Notes: generated by a model not told the origin, from the sequence alone. Counted from the first letter of the stretch, positions 16,267-24,349 are shown. The stretch is 24,349 nt of DNA from Strigomonas culicis (GCA_000482145.1 AUXH01000279.1:1-24349); one strand, 5' to 3'. Made by a program: numbers and translations.

Positions 16267-18345
16267 CTACTTCTTCTCCAACATGATATCCAACGCCGAC
16301 GGTTGCATCGTGATGTTCAGCAGCTCCTCCGCCACCGTCTGGTTCGCCTTGGGCTGCCGCTTCACCACCGACGACCGCACCCGCGACGACGAGGACGGCG
16401 CGGCCGAATCGTTCGCGGTGACCTCCCGCGAGAGGTCGGCCATGGAGGCCGTCACCATGGTGCCGAGCGCGAGGCTGTCCAGCAGGCACTGGAGGAGGTG
16501 GGCGAAGAAGGGCTGCGGGTCGGCGAGCGGACACTGCAGCGAGCCGCGCCCGCGCACGGTGATGCCCACCGCGTCGCTCTCCGTCACCTCCAGCCGCTCG
16601 GACGGCGGCCCCCCGGCGCCAGACGCCCCGCCCGGCAGCGCCGCGGCCTCCCGCGCGTCGAGCGGAGAGCTCGGCGCCGAGCGCGCCGCCGGCGCCTCCG
16701 CGTCGTCGCCGTCGGAGCCCGCCCGCGCGGCGGCCGGGGCGACGTGCGGCGGCGGCACCGCCGCCACTTGCCGCGCGGCGGCCGTCTGCGCGAGGCCGCA
16801 CACGACGACCGGCTGCGCGCGCAGCGCCGGTTCGACGCCCATCATGATGTCGGCCGCCTCCACGAGCGTGACCTTGCGGTGGGGGTTGTAGCACAGCCCG
16901 ATGATGTGGCAGTGGCGGCAGATGAAACGACGCAGCGCCTCGTAGCGCGCGACGCCGGAGAGGTCGTAGATGTGGCACGTCACCTCCGTCGTGATGCTGC
17001 CGGTCAGCTGGATGGACGTCACGTGCCGCGTGAAGCCGACCGTCGGCTGCAGCACCGCCCTCTGCAGATTCTCGCCGATGAAGCCGTGCACACAGGCCGT
17101 CTTGCCGACGCGCGAGGGCCCGATGATGGCGATCTTGATCGGGCTCGACAGCAGGATGCGGGCGCCGATCGAGAAGGACGAGATGCCCTCGCAGCGCGCC
17201 ATCTCCTGCCGCCGTGCAAAGTCGAGGAACTGGGTGAAGTTGTACCGCGCGTGGAGCGAGATCACCCGCTTCGCCGCCTCGCTGTCGGTCAGCGCCGACG
17301 TGTCCTGCAGGATGGAGGACTGCAGCACCTGCTTGTACTTGCGGTCCTTCGCCTTGGTGAGCGAGGCGATGGGCGGCAGCTCCGAGTCCTTCACCCAGCG
17401 CAGCATGTTGTACTGGTACCAAATGAGGTTGTCGCGGCTCGTGAAGTAGAAGTCGGACGAGACCAGCGCCATCTCACAGAGGTCTTTCAGCGGGAGGAAG
17501 CTGAGGATGTTCACCACGAGGGCGCGTTGGAAGAACTTGAGCTCGCCTCTGCTCTTGCGCCGCAGCTCGCCGCTTTCCTGCCGCGTCGACACCACCAGCT
17601 GCAGCTCGTAGTAGCAGCTGTTGCACACACGGCACGAGATGGTGCCGTCGCCCTGCGCCTGGCTGTCGCTCACGGCCAGACCGCTGTACCCGTTCAGCGG
17701 GCCGTCGGGCGGCGCCGCGGCCGTGCGCGGCACGGCGGCTCCCTCGCCCCCACCCAAGGCGCTCGCGGAGTCCATGTGGCCGACCGCGTCGCCACCCCGC
17801 GCGCCGGCGGGCCCGCGGTGGCCCCCGATGCTGCTGTTGCTGTTTTCCATCGCGGGGAGCCTGCCGCTGACATCCACTGCCGCGCCGTTCCCTGCCGGGA
17901 GGGGGATCGCCACCGTGTTGGCGCAGCACGACGCACAGAAGATGCGGCCGCAGATTTTGCAGCGGTGCTTCCGATTGAACAGCGAGAAGGAGCTGTCGCA
18001 GCCGGGGGCCATGCAGTTCATCACCTGCGCCTCGGGCACCCAGTGGTGCGCCGGGCACCAGCGGATCAGCGCCATCTCCAGCGTCGGCTTGGCGAGCGAC
18101 GGGCCGGCGCCGCTCGTCGCCGCGCCGCTGCGGCTCGCCGCGGCGCCGCGCACGCTGCTGCTCCCCGCGCCGCTCGTGCCCCCGCCGTTCGGCTTCGGCG
18201 ACGTCCGGTTCGCGCGGGTGGAGGACGGGGGGAGGGTGGCCGTCGCCGAGGACGTGGGGCCGCCCTCCGCGGTGGCGCTGTAGGGGATGTGGACGTGCAC
18301 CGGCCGGGGCCCTGTGCGCAGGTGCTCGGCGAGGCTCACGCTCAT
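16267..18345 (-). CDS. FYVE finger / F-box-like / degenerate small-GTPase fusion protein, 692 aa
   Basis: It starts at ATG 18345-18343 (MSVSLAEHLRTGPRP). After a disordered Ser/Thr/Ala/Gly-rich start, a FYVE-type finger begins with WVPEA (102-106). Its Zn ligands are Cys111, 116, 129, 132, 137 and 140, with the basic core RKHRCK, and the final pair is RVCNSC (Cys241, 244). About 100 low-complexity residues split the finger, and the first pair is CxxxxC rather than CxxC. Next comes an F-box-like helix set (about 270-317, ILSFLPLKDLCEMALVSSDF). Residues 403-520 resemble a Ras/Rab GTPase: P-loop GPSRVGKT (409-416), a switch I Thr435 and DLSG (461-464). The NKxD guanine-specificity motif is missing (CGLAQ at 516-520). 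A PI3P-binding endosomal adaptor, possibly joining an SCF ubiquitin ligase, is inference. The open frame upstream to 18870 is pyrimidine-rich leader. Confidence 0.85.
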   Translation of the reverse strand: MSVSLAEHLRTGPRPVHVHIPYSATAEGGPTSSATATLPPSSTRANRTSPKPNGGGTSGAGSSSVRGAAASRSGAATSGAGPSLAKPTLEMALIRWCPAHHWVPEAQVMNCMAPGCDSSFSLFNRKHRCKICGRIFCASCCANTVAIPLPAGNGAAVDVSGRLPAMENSNSSIGGHRGPAGARGGDAVGHMDSASALGGGEGAAVPRTAAAPPDGPLNGYSGLAVSDSQAQGDGTISCRVCNSCYYELQLVVSTRQESGELRRKSRGELKFFQRALVVNILSFLPLKDLCEMALVSSDFYFTSRDNLIWYQYNMLRWVKDSELPPIASLTKAKDRKYKQVLQSSILQDTSALTDSEAAKRVISLHARYNFTQFLDFARRQEMARCEGISSFSIGARILLSSPIKIAIIGPSRVGKTACVHGFIGENLQRAVLQPTVGFTRHVTSIQLTGSITTEVTCHIYDLSGVARYEALRRFICRHCHIIGLCYNPHRKVTLVEAADIMMGVEPALRAQPVVVCGLAQTAAARQVAAVPPPHVAPAAARAGSDGDDAEAPAARSAPSSPLDAREAAALPGGASGAGGPPSERLEVTESDAVGITVRGRGSLQCPLADPQPFFAHLLQCLLDSLALGTMVTASMADLSREVTANDSAAPSSSSRVRSSVVKRQPKANQTVAEELLNITMQPSALDIMLEKK

Positions 18346-18390
18346 GGGGAGAGGCGAGGCGCGGAGCGGAGAAGGTACAACGACAACGGT

Positions 18391-18409
18391 CACACACACA
18401 CACACACAC
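18391..18409. repeat. (CA)n microsatellite in the FYVE-fusion gene leader
   Basis: A run of nine to ten CA units (TG on the transcribed strand), 46-64 bases upstream of the ATG at 18345. It falls between the predicted acceptor and the start codon, so it would be part of the mature 5' UTR. Confidence 0.85.
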
Positions 18410-18475
18410 GATGAAAAGGTGCACTCAAGGAGTTGGGTGTTAATCAAAAGAACCTCCCCTGCCGCTGTTAAGGGT

Positions 18476-18506
18476 CTCGTTAGAAGAAAGAGGTGAAAAA
18501 AGAAGC
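18476..18506 (-). promoter_or_regulatory. Predicted trans-splice acceptor for the FYVE-fusion gene
   Basis: The minus strand has an almost pure C/T tract (18482-18506) followed by AG at 18477-18476. The resulting leader is about 130 bases, includes the TG repeat and contains no upstream ATG that I can see. Confidence 0.5.
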
Positions 18507-19285
18507 CTATAATAATAATAGCCCTAAAAATGTACAGAGGAACTCTATGCTGCGTACCTTTGTATATAAGATCAACGAGAGAGGATGGAGAGAAAACGGC
18601 AAGGCTAACAGATCGAGTCGTGTAACAATCTCTAAAAAGGTTGTTTGAAAAAAAAAAGCATATGCATACAAAAGAGCTCCATAAGGGTCGTGGAACGGCA
18701 CGGCATAAACAGATTCGATTTGATAAATCAAACGGAAAAAACGGTATTGGCTTATACTTTGCACCATTTTTCTGCCAATATTTCACCGACGATAGTATTA
18801 AAAAAATGAGTAAACTAAAGGAAGGTATGAAAGAAAGAAAAGAACTTTTGGTGTTTGTTTTTCCCTGCAAGGGTGGAGATCTTTTAAAAAAAAAAACGTG
18901 TTAGTACTGTTATTAAAGAAGAGAATACATTTATGTAAAAAAAACAGACGTGCATTTTTTTTTGTTTAGTTTTCATTCTTTATGTGTTTTTGATTTTTTT
19001 GTTGACGTTTAATTGTTTTTTTTTTGTATCCACTCACAGAAGAACAGCAAACATGGAAACACTACCAAATAGATCAATACAAAAAAATAAACCATTTATT
19101 GTATCCTCGCTCGGCAGAGTCCAACTGAAAGCACAGCGCCTTGTCATTGTCTCAGTAAAAAAAAAAGGGTATAACTGTGACCAAAGACAAAAGCCATTGC
19201 TCTCGTGAATAGAGAAAAAGAAAAAGAAAAAGAGAGATGAATTCATTTTACCTCTGCTCACACGCGCAGAAACCGGAGAACCCTT

Positions 19286-20575
19286 TTAGGCCCAGGCGGG
19301 GAAGCCGTACTTGGCGTGGGAGCCGAGCTCCTCCTCGATGCGCAGCAGCTGGTTGAGCTTCGCCGTGCGCTCGCCGCGGCACGGGGCGCCGGTCTTGATC
19401 TGGCCAGTGCCGAGGCCGACGGAGAGGTCCGCGATGTACGTGTCCTCCGTCTCACCGCTGCGGTGGGACACCATGACGGACCAGCCGTTCGACATGCACA
19501 GCTGCGAGGCCGCGATGGACTCGGAGATGGTGCCGATCTGGTTGATCTTGAGGAGCAGCGAGTTGCACGCCTTCTTCTCCAGCGCGGTCTTGATGCGCTC
19601 GACGTTGGTGACGGTGAGGTCATCGCCGACGATCTGGGTCTTGCCCTCGAGCGCCTTGGTGATGCCCGCGAAGTCCTCGAAGTTGTCCTCGTTGAAGGGG
19701 TCCTCAATGGACACGATGGGGTACTCGGAGGCCCACTTGACGTACGTCTCCTGCAGCTGCTCGGCGCTCACGTAGGTCGGCTCGGGGTTCTTGAAGGTGA
19801 GGTTGTACATCTTCTTGTCCGCGTCGTAGGCCTCGCTGGCCGCGCAGTCCATGCAGATGGCGAACTTGCCCTTGTGGCCGGCCTTCTCGATGGCCTCCAT
19901 GAGGATGGGCAGCGGCTCGTCGATGTGGGCGATCGGGGGCGCGAAGCCGCCCTCATCGCCGACATTGACGGCGTCCTGGCCGTACTTCTTCTTGATGATG
20001 GACTTGAGGGCGTGGTACACCTCAGCGCCCATGCGGAGCGCATCGCGGAAGGAGTGCGCCTTGACGGGCGAGATCATGAACTCCTGGAAGGGCAGCACGT
20101 TGCCGGCGTGCTTGCCGCCGTTGATGACGTTGAAGCAGGGGGCGGGGAGGCGGATCTCCTTCGTGCCGGCGAGCTCCGCGATGTACTTGTACAGGGGGAG
20201 GCCTTTGCGGGCCGCGCCGGCCTTGCTGATGGCCATGGAGCAGCCGAGGATCGCGTTGGCGCCGAGCTTGCTCTTGTTCGGGGTGCCGTCCAGGTCGATC
20301 ATGGCCTGGTCGAGCTCCTTCTGCTGCAGCTCGTCCTTGCCGACGAGGGCGGGGGCCAGCAGCTCGTTCACGTTCTTGACGGCGTTCTGGCAGCCGGTGC
20401 CCTGGTAGCGGCTCTTGTCGCCGTCACGGAGCTCGCAGGCTTCGTGGGCGCCGGTGGACGCGCCGGACGGCACGGCAGAGCGGAAGACGCCCTTGTCCGT
20501 GGTCAGCTCCACCTCCACGGTGGGGTTGCCGCGGGAGTCGAGGATCTCACGAGCGTGGACTTTCTGGATGGTCAT
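19286..20575 (-). CDS. ENO: Enolase (2-phosphoglycerate hydratase), 429 aa
   Basis: It converts 2-phosphoglycerate to phosphoenolpyruvate. In trypanosomatids this step runs in the cytosol, downstream of the glycosomal part of glycolysis; consistently, no C-terminal peroxisomal tripeptide is present (ends PAWA). The full family length is present. Visible functional residues are the SGAST loop (38-41), GDEGGFAP (207-213), Mg ligands Asp243, Glu291 and Asp318, the catalytic base Lys343 in [10 protein letters not shown], and the loop SHRSGETED (370-378). Cys147 and Cys241, with Lys155, are the residues near the active site reported as distinctive for trypanosomatid enolases and explored for selective inhibitors. 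Third codon positions are almost all G or C, as expected of a highly expressed gene. It starts at ATG 20575-20573 and ends in TAA. It is single copy within the window. Confidence 0.98.
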   Translation of the reverse strand: MTIQKVHAREILDSRGNPTVEVELTTDKGVFRSAVPSGASTGAHEACELRDGDKSRYQGTGCQNAVKNVNELLAPALVGKDELQQKELDQAMIDLDGTPNKSKLGANAILGCSMAISKAGAARKGLPLYKYIAELAGTKEIRLPAPCFNVINGGKHAGNVLPFQEFMISPVKAHSFRDALRMGAEVYHALKSIIKKKYGQDAVNVGDEGGFAPPIAHIDEPLPILMEAIEKAGHKGKFAICMDCAASEAYDADKKMYNLTFKNPEPTYVSAEQLQETYVKWASEYPIVSIEDPFNEDNFEDFAGITKALEGKTQIVGDDLTVTNVERIKTALEKKACNSLLLKINQIGTISESIAASQLCMSNGWSVMVSHRSGETEDTYIADLSVGLGTGQIKTGAPCRGERTAKLNQLLRIEEELGSHAKYGFPAWA

Positions 20576-20652
20576 GGCGAGGCGGAAAAGGGTTTTTTGT
20601 TTCGTTAGATGTTAATGAAAAAAAAATGAGAGCTGTAAAACGTAGATCTTCT

Positions 20653-20726
20653 CTTTGAGGGGAGCGCAAAGGAGGATCATTCATTGAAAGGTGAAGAGTT
20701 TACGCGGGGAAGAAGGGAGAGGGGCG
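20653..20726 (-). promoter_or_regulatory. Predicted trans-splice acceptor region for enolase
   Basis: The minus strand shows C/T-rich blocks (20704-20726 and 20657-20680) and then its first AG at 20654-20653, giving a leader of about 77 bases. Another AG at 20635-20634, after a shorter spacer, is an alternative. Confidence 0.4.
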
Positions 20727-21128
20727 AATGATTAACGCAGGAATAAGAAAGAAAAACAGACAAATAGACATGATACAGCATGTATGAGCTCAATTGCAAT
20801 CGACCTTTAGCTATGACGTCCTATACAATATGATTCTAACAAGGAAGAAAAAAGGACACTAAAAAAAACACCACAAAGAAAAAAAAGACAAACCAAATAT
20901 GAGAGAAAAGAATCACACAGCAAAAAAGAGAATCTAAATAGGATAGTCTATTGCTGATAAGAACGAGTTTGTCACTTATAAACAACATGACCCCACTCAA
21001 CTGCAAAGAAGAACCCGGTCTGCAACACCATGGTACCGACAGTGCCACGAGACGCCAAAGGGCATGTAAACTCGCACAACAACACAAAACAAACAGACGT
21101 TCAATGGTGATAGGCTCATACTGTCTTT

Positions 21129-21144
21129 GTGTGTGTGTGTGTGT
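21129..21144. repeat. (TG)n microsatellite
   Basis: Eight TG units on the plus strand, in the presumed 3' UTR of the Tubby-domain gene. No function is implied. Confidence 0.8.
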
Positions 21145-21294
21145 CCGTACAAACAGAGAGCAATACAAGGGAGAGGTGCGAAATGTGTGCAGTCTCGAGT
21201 TACGCATCGACACTTATACTACATGGGCATGGGTGCATTGGGGAGAGAGGGAGATTACAAAACGAACAAAGAGGGATCATAACCACTCCTTTAC

Positions 21295-22320
21295 CTATAG
21301 CTGTATCAGCGTGGTGGCAATCGCCGCGGCCTGCAGTCCGCAGAGGGGGAAGCGGAAGTCCACGGAGTACCGATCGTCGCGCTGCTTGCCAAAGAGCATG
21401 ACCACCTTCTCCGGGTCGCTCGCGGCCACCAGCTGGAAATTCTTCTCGCTCGCCTTAGCCGCGCGCCCGTGGAAGTCCAGTTGGTACCCCCGCAGCGTGC
21501 TGTCCCACTTGGGCTCCTTGTTCTGCAGCACGATGATGTGCGGGCTCTGCGCCCCGAGCCGCAGGTACTCCTTAACGAGGCAACAGTGCGTCTGCCACTT
21601 CATGCGCTTCTCGTTGGCCGGCGCCACATCGGCGCCGGCGCCGAGGGCCGGCTGGAACGTCGGCGCACGACTCTGTGTGACGGTCGCCGTCGCATCCGCC
21701 TCGTCGTCCGAGGAGCAGCGCAGCGCGGCGTCGAGGCCGGCGCGGCTGCCACCGACGATGGACGTCCCGCGGCCGTCGCGCAGAAAGCGCACCTCGCCGC
21801 CCTCGACGGGGCGCAGAAACCCCGTCTCCGCGTCGATGGCGGGCAGGATCACCTTGAAGCGCCGCTGCCCATCCGCGGAGGCCTCCATCCGCACGGCCGC
21901 GATCTCCTTGCGAGTGGCGACGCTGCCCTCGCTGTACATCACCATCTCGGTGCCACCGCCGCGGCGCGACAATTTGCCGACAAAGCTGTGCATGTCGCCC
22001 GCGTCCTGCGCGTTGATGGAGAAGAGCACGTTGCCGGGGCTCTGCTTCACCTCGTACGTCTGCCCGGCGATGCCGTCCGTGTCGTCGGCCACCACGCGCT
22101 TTCCGCTGAACAGGTGCTGCGTGGCGCTGATCACAAAGTCGTTCGTGTGCTCCAGGTGGAAGCTCAACAGCCCGTGCTTGCCCGGCAGGATGCTGCGCAG
22201 CACCTTGCTCTTGGTCCACTTTTTGCGGTCCACGTAGCACTGCAGCAGGTGGCGCCGGGGCCGATAGTACAACCGATCGCGCGGGTCGATCGGTAAGATA
22301 GATTGGGACAGACTATACAT
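21295..22320 (-). CDS. Tubby-domain protein, 341 aa from the first in-frame ATG; N-terminus likely incomplete
   Basis: A Tubby-fold protein; family members bind PI(4,5)P2 and, in animals, ferry membrane proteins into cilia with IFT-A. From the ATG at 22320-22318, the diagnostic parts are FVGKL (113-117), TEMVMYSEG (124-132), then after a roughly 120-residue low-complexity insert LQNKEPKWDSTLRGYQLDFHG (265-285), KNFQLV (293-298), VMLFGKQ and DFRFPLCGLQAAAIA (321-335). The same frame remains open and coding-like upstream to beyond 22600 but has no ATG there (its far end at 22734 is TTG). The only well-placed ATG, 22646-22644, is in a different frame and 39 bases from a good acceptor. A one-base indel around 22595-22603 would join them and give about 450 residues. 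The conserved domain itself is intact. Confidence 0.85.
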   Translation of the reverse strand: MYSLSQSILPIDPRDRLYYRPRRHLLQCYVDRKKWTKSKVLRSILPGKHGLLSFHLEHTNDFVISATQHLFSGKRVVADDTDGIAGQTYEVKQSPGNVLFSINAQDAGDMHSFVGKLSRRGGGTEMVMYSEGSVATRKEIAAVRMEASADGQRRFKVILPAIDAETGFLRPVEGGEVRFLRDGRGTSIVGGSRAGLDAALRCSSDDEADATATVTQSRAPTFQPALGAGADVAPANEKRMKWQTHCCLVKEYLRLGAQSPHIIVLQNKEPKWDSTLRGYQLDFHGRAAKASEKNFQLVAASDPEKVVMLFGKQRDDRYSVDFRFPLCGLQAAAIATTLIQL

Positions 22321-22594
22321 GGAAACAGCGTCGTTGCCTTCCTTCGTCGTGGGCTTCACGAACCCCGGTTTGCCGAGCGGCGCGGCGCCCTCCGTGCCCG
22401 TCTGGCCGAATGCCTTGCTGATGTCGGACGCCTTGAGACCCTGCACGGTCGGCGGCGGCACCGCCTCCCGCGCCTCCGCGCCCGCCTCGTGCGTTGCCCG
22501 GCGGTGTCGGTGCCGGTGCCGCTCCGTCGGCGGCTCGTCCGTCGGCGCCGCGGGCACGGTCTGTGGCGCCGCGTGCTGGGGGTCGGTGAGGCCC

Positions 22595-22603
22595 CCGGGG
22601 CGA
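22595..22603 (-). other. Putative frameshift point at a C4G5 run in the Tubby gene
   Basis: The run lies 12 codons after the likely ATG (22646-22644) and at the point where coding potential moves to the Tubby frame. One extra base in the run restores one continuous frame. The heptamer C CCG GGG is also in the correct phase for -1 slippage. A missing base in the assembly is the simplest explanation. Confidence 0.5.
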
Positions 22604-22646
22604 CAGGCTGAGGGCGAGGGGCCGACATGTCGGACGCGCGATCCAA

Positions 22647-22996
22647 TGAACGAAATCAGTGAATAAAAGGAACTGAGCAACAATACTAAAACAAAACAGA
22701 AGCGATTCCCCTGACGGGTGATGTCTGCTTTCAAAGGCTACGCGAGGGAATGTGTGTGTGGGAGGGGGGGGGGAAGGAGAAGGGATGGGTTCGGCTATCA
22801 AACCGCATGCGCAGCAGCAACAAAGAAAAAAAAAGGGGGGGTTGCTGTACATCTACAATGGAGACTGTTTATCATGGACACGCGTCATTTCCTGCAACTC
22901 CACCATAGGCAGTGCGATTCCAATCATAAAGAGTGCAGTGTACAAAAAAAAAAAAAACGCAACACCCAACGCAGCGCGTAACGATGGCACGCCCTG
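22647..22996. other. Intergenic spacer
   Basis: About 350 bases between the dynein chain gene and the Tubby gene. It contains the Tubby splice region, a G8 block near 22764-22774, an A8G7 junction near 22824-22841, and an A13 run near 22943-22956. No gene is seen. Confidence 0.6.
22686..22704 (-). promoter_or_regulatory. Predicted trans-splice acceptor for the Tubby gene
   Basis: The minus strand reads as a T-rich tract (22689-22703) followed by AG at 22687-22686. This leaves a 39-base leader before the ATG at 22646 and makes that ATG, not the one at 22320, the expected start. Confidence 0.5.
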
Positions 22997-24349
22997 TCAG
23001 GCAGTGTACAGCTCCTTGGGCAACTCCAACACATACACCACACCGGCGGCATTGCCGGCGAACAACCAACGCCCGCTGCTCGAGAACTGCAGCGCCGAGA
23101 TGCGCGCTGAGACCTCCGCGCTGCCCTCCGCCGCCACGCTGACGCGCGGCGCGTCCTCGACCAGCTCGTCCTCCGGCGGCTCCTCCTCTTCGCCCCCGCG
23201 GTCGACCGTGGCGCCGCCGGCCTTCATGCGCACCAGCGTCGCCGCCGGCGTCGCGCTCGGCCGCACGTACTGGTGGTGCACGAGCGCGAGCGACGCGACC
23301 GGCGCGGTGACGGACCGCCCCACGTCCCACAGGGACACGGTGCCGGCCGCGTCGCCGGCGGCCAGCAGCGACGGCCGCGCCGGCGACCACTGCAGCGCGC
23401 TGACGACGTCGCCGAAGCCATCGAGCTCCGTCGGGTCGTCGCCGAGCCACGCGACGCACGACCCGTCGGTCGCGGCCGACACGATGCAGTCCGCCGCGCG
23501 GAAGCCGAACGCCTGCGGCTGCACCGCGACCGCCGTCACCATGCCGCCGTGCGGTCGCGCGCGGCGGGGGCGCCCGCACGGGCTCGCCGCCGCGCCGCCG
23601 CCACCGCCCACGTAGTGCATGTCCACGATGCGCGCGTCGCGGTTGCAGCCGGCCAGCACCTCGCCGGAGGCCGTGCCCAGCACGAGCTGCGTCATGGCGT
23701 CCGACCCCTTCACGTTCGCCAGCGCGGCGACGGTGCCAATGTTGCCGACGGCCTTGTTGCCCACGAAGGCCGTGCGCGTCGCGTCGGGCCGCATCGGCTG
23801 CCACGTCGACCAGGTGCAGACCTTTCCATCCTCGCTGACGGAGTACATGTGGTGGGTGCTGGCGCCGCCCAGGATGGACAGCCGCAGAATCGGCGCCTGG
23901 TGCGTCTGCGGCGATGGATGGGTGGAGAAGGACGGCCGCTGCGGGAACAGCAGCAGCACGTGGCGGCTCCCCGTCGTCGCCATGGCGCGCGCGCGCAGCT
24001 GCGGCCCGTCCCAGCCGCACACGTCCGCCCCCACCGTCCAGTACACGATGCGGCCGCAGCGCGTGCCGCCGAGAAGCGTGTTGGGCCGGAAGGGGTGCGC
24101 CAGCACCGTGCGCACCTCCGAGTCGCAGACGAGCGGCACCACCGCCACGACGCGCGCGCCGGGGCCGTCGCCGCCCTCCGCGGCCGGCAGCAGGAGCCAC
24201 GCCAGCGCGAGCCCCGGCGCCGCACGCGCGAGCGCCGCTACGCGCTCCACCGACCAGTCGCGCGCGCCGCCGCCGGCAGAGCGCGGCGCCGCGCCCCCGC
24301 CGCGCGCGGCGCCGCCCCACATGTAGCCGTAACTCGTCAGGCCGTTCTC
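22997..24349 (-). CDS. Cytoplasmic dynein intermediate chain-like WD40 protein, C-terminal 450 residues
   Basis: The frame is open to the right edge, so the N-terminus lies outside the window. An ATG at 24322-24320 exists, but nine open codons precede it and the family is usually longer, so I treat it as internal. Counting from that Met, WD40-type strands occur at RTVLAHPFRPNTLLGGTRCGRIVYWTV (71-97), MYSVSEDGKVCTWS (159-172), QLVLGTASGEVLAG (212-225), DCIVSAATDGSCVAW (278-292), ALQWSPARPSLLAAGDAAGTVSLWDV (309-334) and ISALQFSSSGRWLFAGNAAGVVYVLEL (408-434). The HPF-PN-LLGGT-GRIV-W and the S-DGK-C-WS elements match dynein-1 intermediate chains, which link the motor to cargo adaptors. An acidic loop (DRGGEEEEPPEDELVED) is unusual. 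An axonemal or IFT-dynein chain remains possible. Confidence 0.8.
   Translation of the reverse strand, partial: ENGLTSYGYMWGGAARGGGAAPRSAGGGARDWSVERVAALARAAPGLALAWLLLPAAEGGDGPGARVVAVVPLVCDSEVRTVLAHPFRPNTLLGGTRCGRIVYWTVGADVCGWDGPQLRARAMATTGSRHVLLLFPQRPSFSTHPSPQTHQAPILRLSILGGASTHHMYSVSEDGKVCTWSTWQPMRPDATRTAFVGNKAVGNIGTVAALANVKGSDAMTQLVLGTASGEVLAGCNRDARIVDMHYVGGGGGAAASPCGRPRRARPHGGMVTAVAVQPQAFGFRAADCIVSAATDGSCVAWLGDDPTELDGFGDVVSALQWSPARPSLLAAGDAAGTVSLWDVGRSVTAPVASLALVHHQYVRPSATPAATLVRMKAGGATVDRGGEEEEPPEDELVEDAPRVSVAAEGSAEVSARISALQFSSSGRWLFAGNAAGVVYVLELPKELYTA

Larger units (their letters stand above)
18346..19285. other. Intergenic spacer behind enolase
   Basis: This 940-base AT-rich spacer contains the leader and splice signals of the FYVE/F-box/GTPase gene at its left and presumably a long enolase 3' UTR at its right. 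A/T homopolymers are dense at 18953-19025. No coding frame survives inspection; the hydrophobic frame running to 18870 is a continuation of the neighbouring gene's frame through its leader. Confidence 0.6.
20576..21294. other. Intergenic spacer
   Basis: About 720 bases between the Tubby gene and enolase. It holds the enolase splice region (20653-20726) and, on the Tubby side, a (TG)n run at 21129-21144 in that gene's presumed 3' UTR. The frame at 20951-22237 on the plus strand enters this spacer only as a shadow of the Tubby gene. No other gene is seen. Confidence 0.6.

Noticed and set aside
18346..18870. A 175-residue upstream extension of the FYVE-fusion protein with hydrophobic segments
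   Set aside because: It is AT-rich, follows pyrimidine tracts and a TG repeat, and crosses the predicted splice acceptor. Coding-type GC content starts only at 18345.
22647..22734. Upstream extension of the Tubby frame to 22734 giving a hydrophobic leader
   Set aside because: The first codon is TTG, not ATG, and the stretch spans the pyrimidine tract and splice acceptor.
1..24349. CRISPR arrays, insertion sequences or bacterial-type operon signals
   Set aside because: The sequence is eukaryotic nuclear in character. The only repeats are microsatellites and the 42-bp coding repeats.

Overview
The window looks like a piece of a trypanosomatid (kinetoplastid) nuclear chromosome. Every supportable gene is on the minus strand, head to tail, with no spliceosomal introns. 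Coding blocks are strongly GC-rich, while the spacers are AT-rich and full of A/T homopolymers and microsatellites. Just upstream of most start codons the minus strand carries a polypyrimidine tract followed by an AG, the expected signal for spliced-leader trans-splicing in a polycistronic unit. Enolase has the two active-site-region cysteines (147 and 241) known from trypanosomatid enolases. Stops are TAA, TAG and TGA, so the standard code is in use. Genus cannot be fixed from sequence alone.

Layout in transcription order (right to left): (1) C-terminal WD40 part of a cytoplasmic dynein intermediate chain, cut by the right edge (22997-24349); (2) a Tubby-domain protein whose N-terminus appears frameshifted (21295-22320, probable true start near 22646); (3) enolase (19286-20575); (4) a FYVE finger / F-box-like / degenerate small-GTPase fusion (16267-18345); (5) canonical poly(A) polymerase (13930-15876); (6) fused NAD(P)HX epimerase/dehydratase (11890-13566); (7) phosphatidylserine synthase (9926-11410); (8) an FCP/SCP-type HAD protein lacking both catalytic aspartates (8632-9357); (9) a long coiled-coil protein with a C-terminal CxxC module resembling QRICH2/DUF4795 (5679-8201); (10) a single-RRM, Q-rich RNA-binding protein (4019-4882) followed by about 2.6 kb of AT-rich DNA, probably mostly its 3' UTR; (11) an unrecognised alpha-helical protein (391-1389); (12) the first 28 codons of another gene at the left edge (1-85).

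The genes do not form a pathway. This is the normal mixed content of a kinetoplastid transcription unit, where regulation is mostly post-transcriptional. The items most worth a second look are the FYVE/F-box/GTPase architecture, the predicted pseudophosphatase, the Tubby frameshift at a C4G5 run that is also a formal -1 slippery heptamer, a strong hairpin in the putative 3' UTR of the RNA-binding protein, and the tandem 14-residue repeats in the coiled-coil protein.
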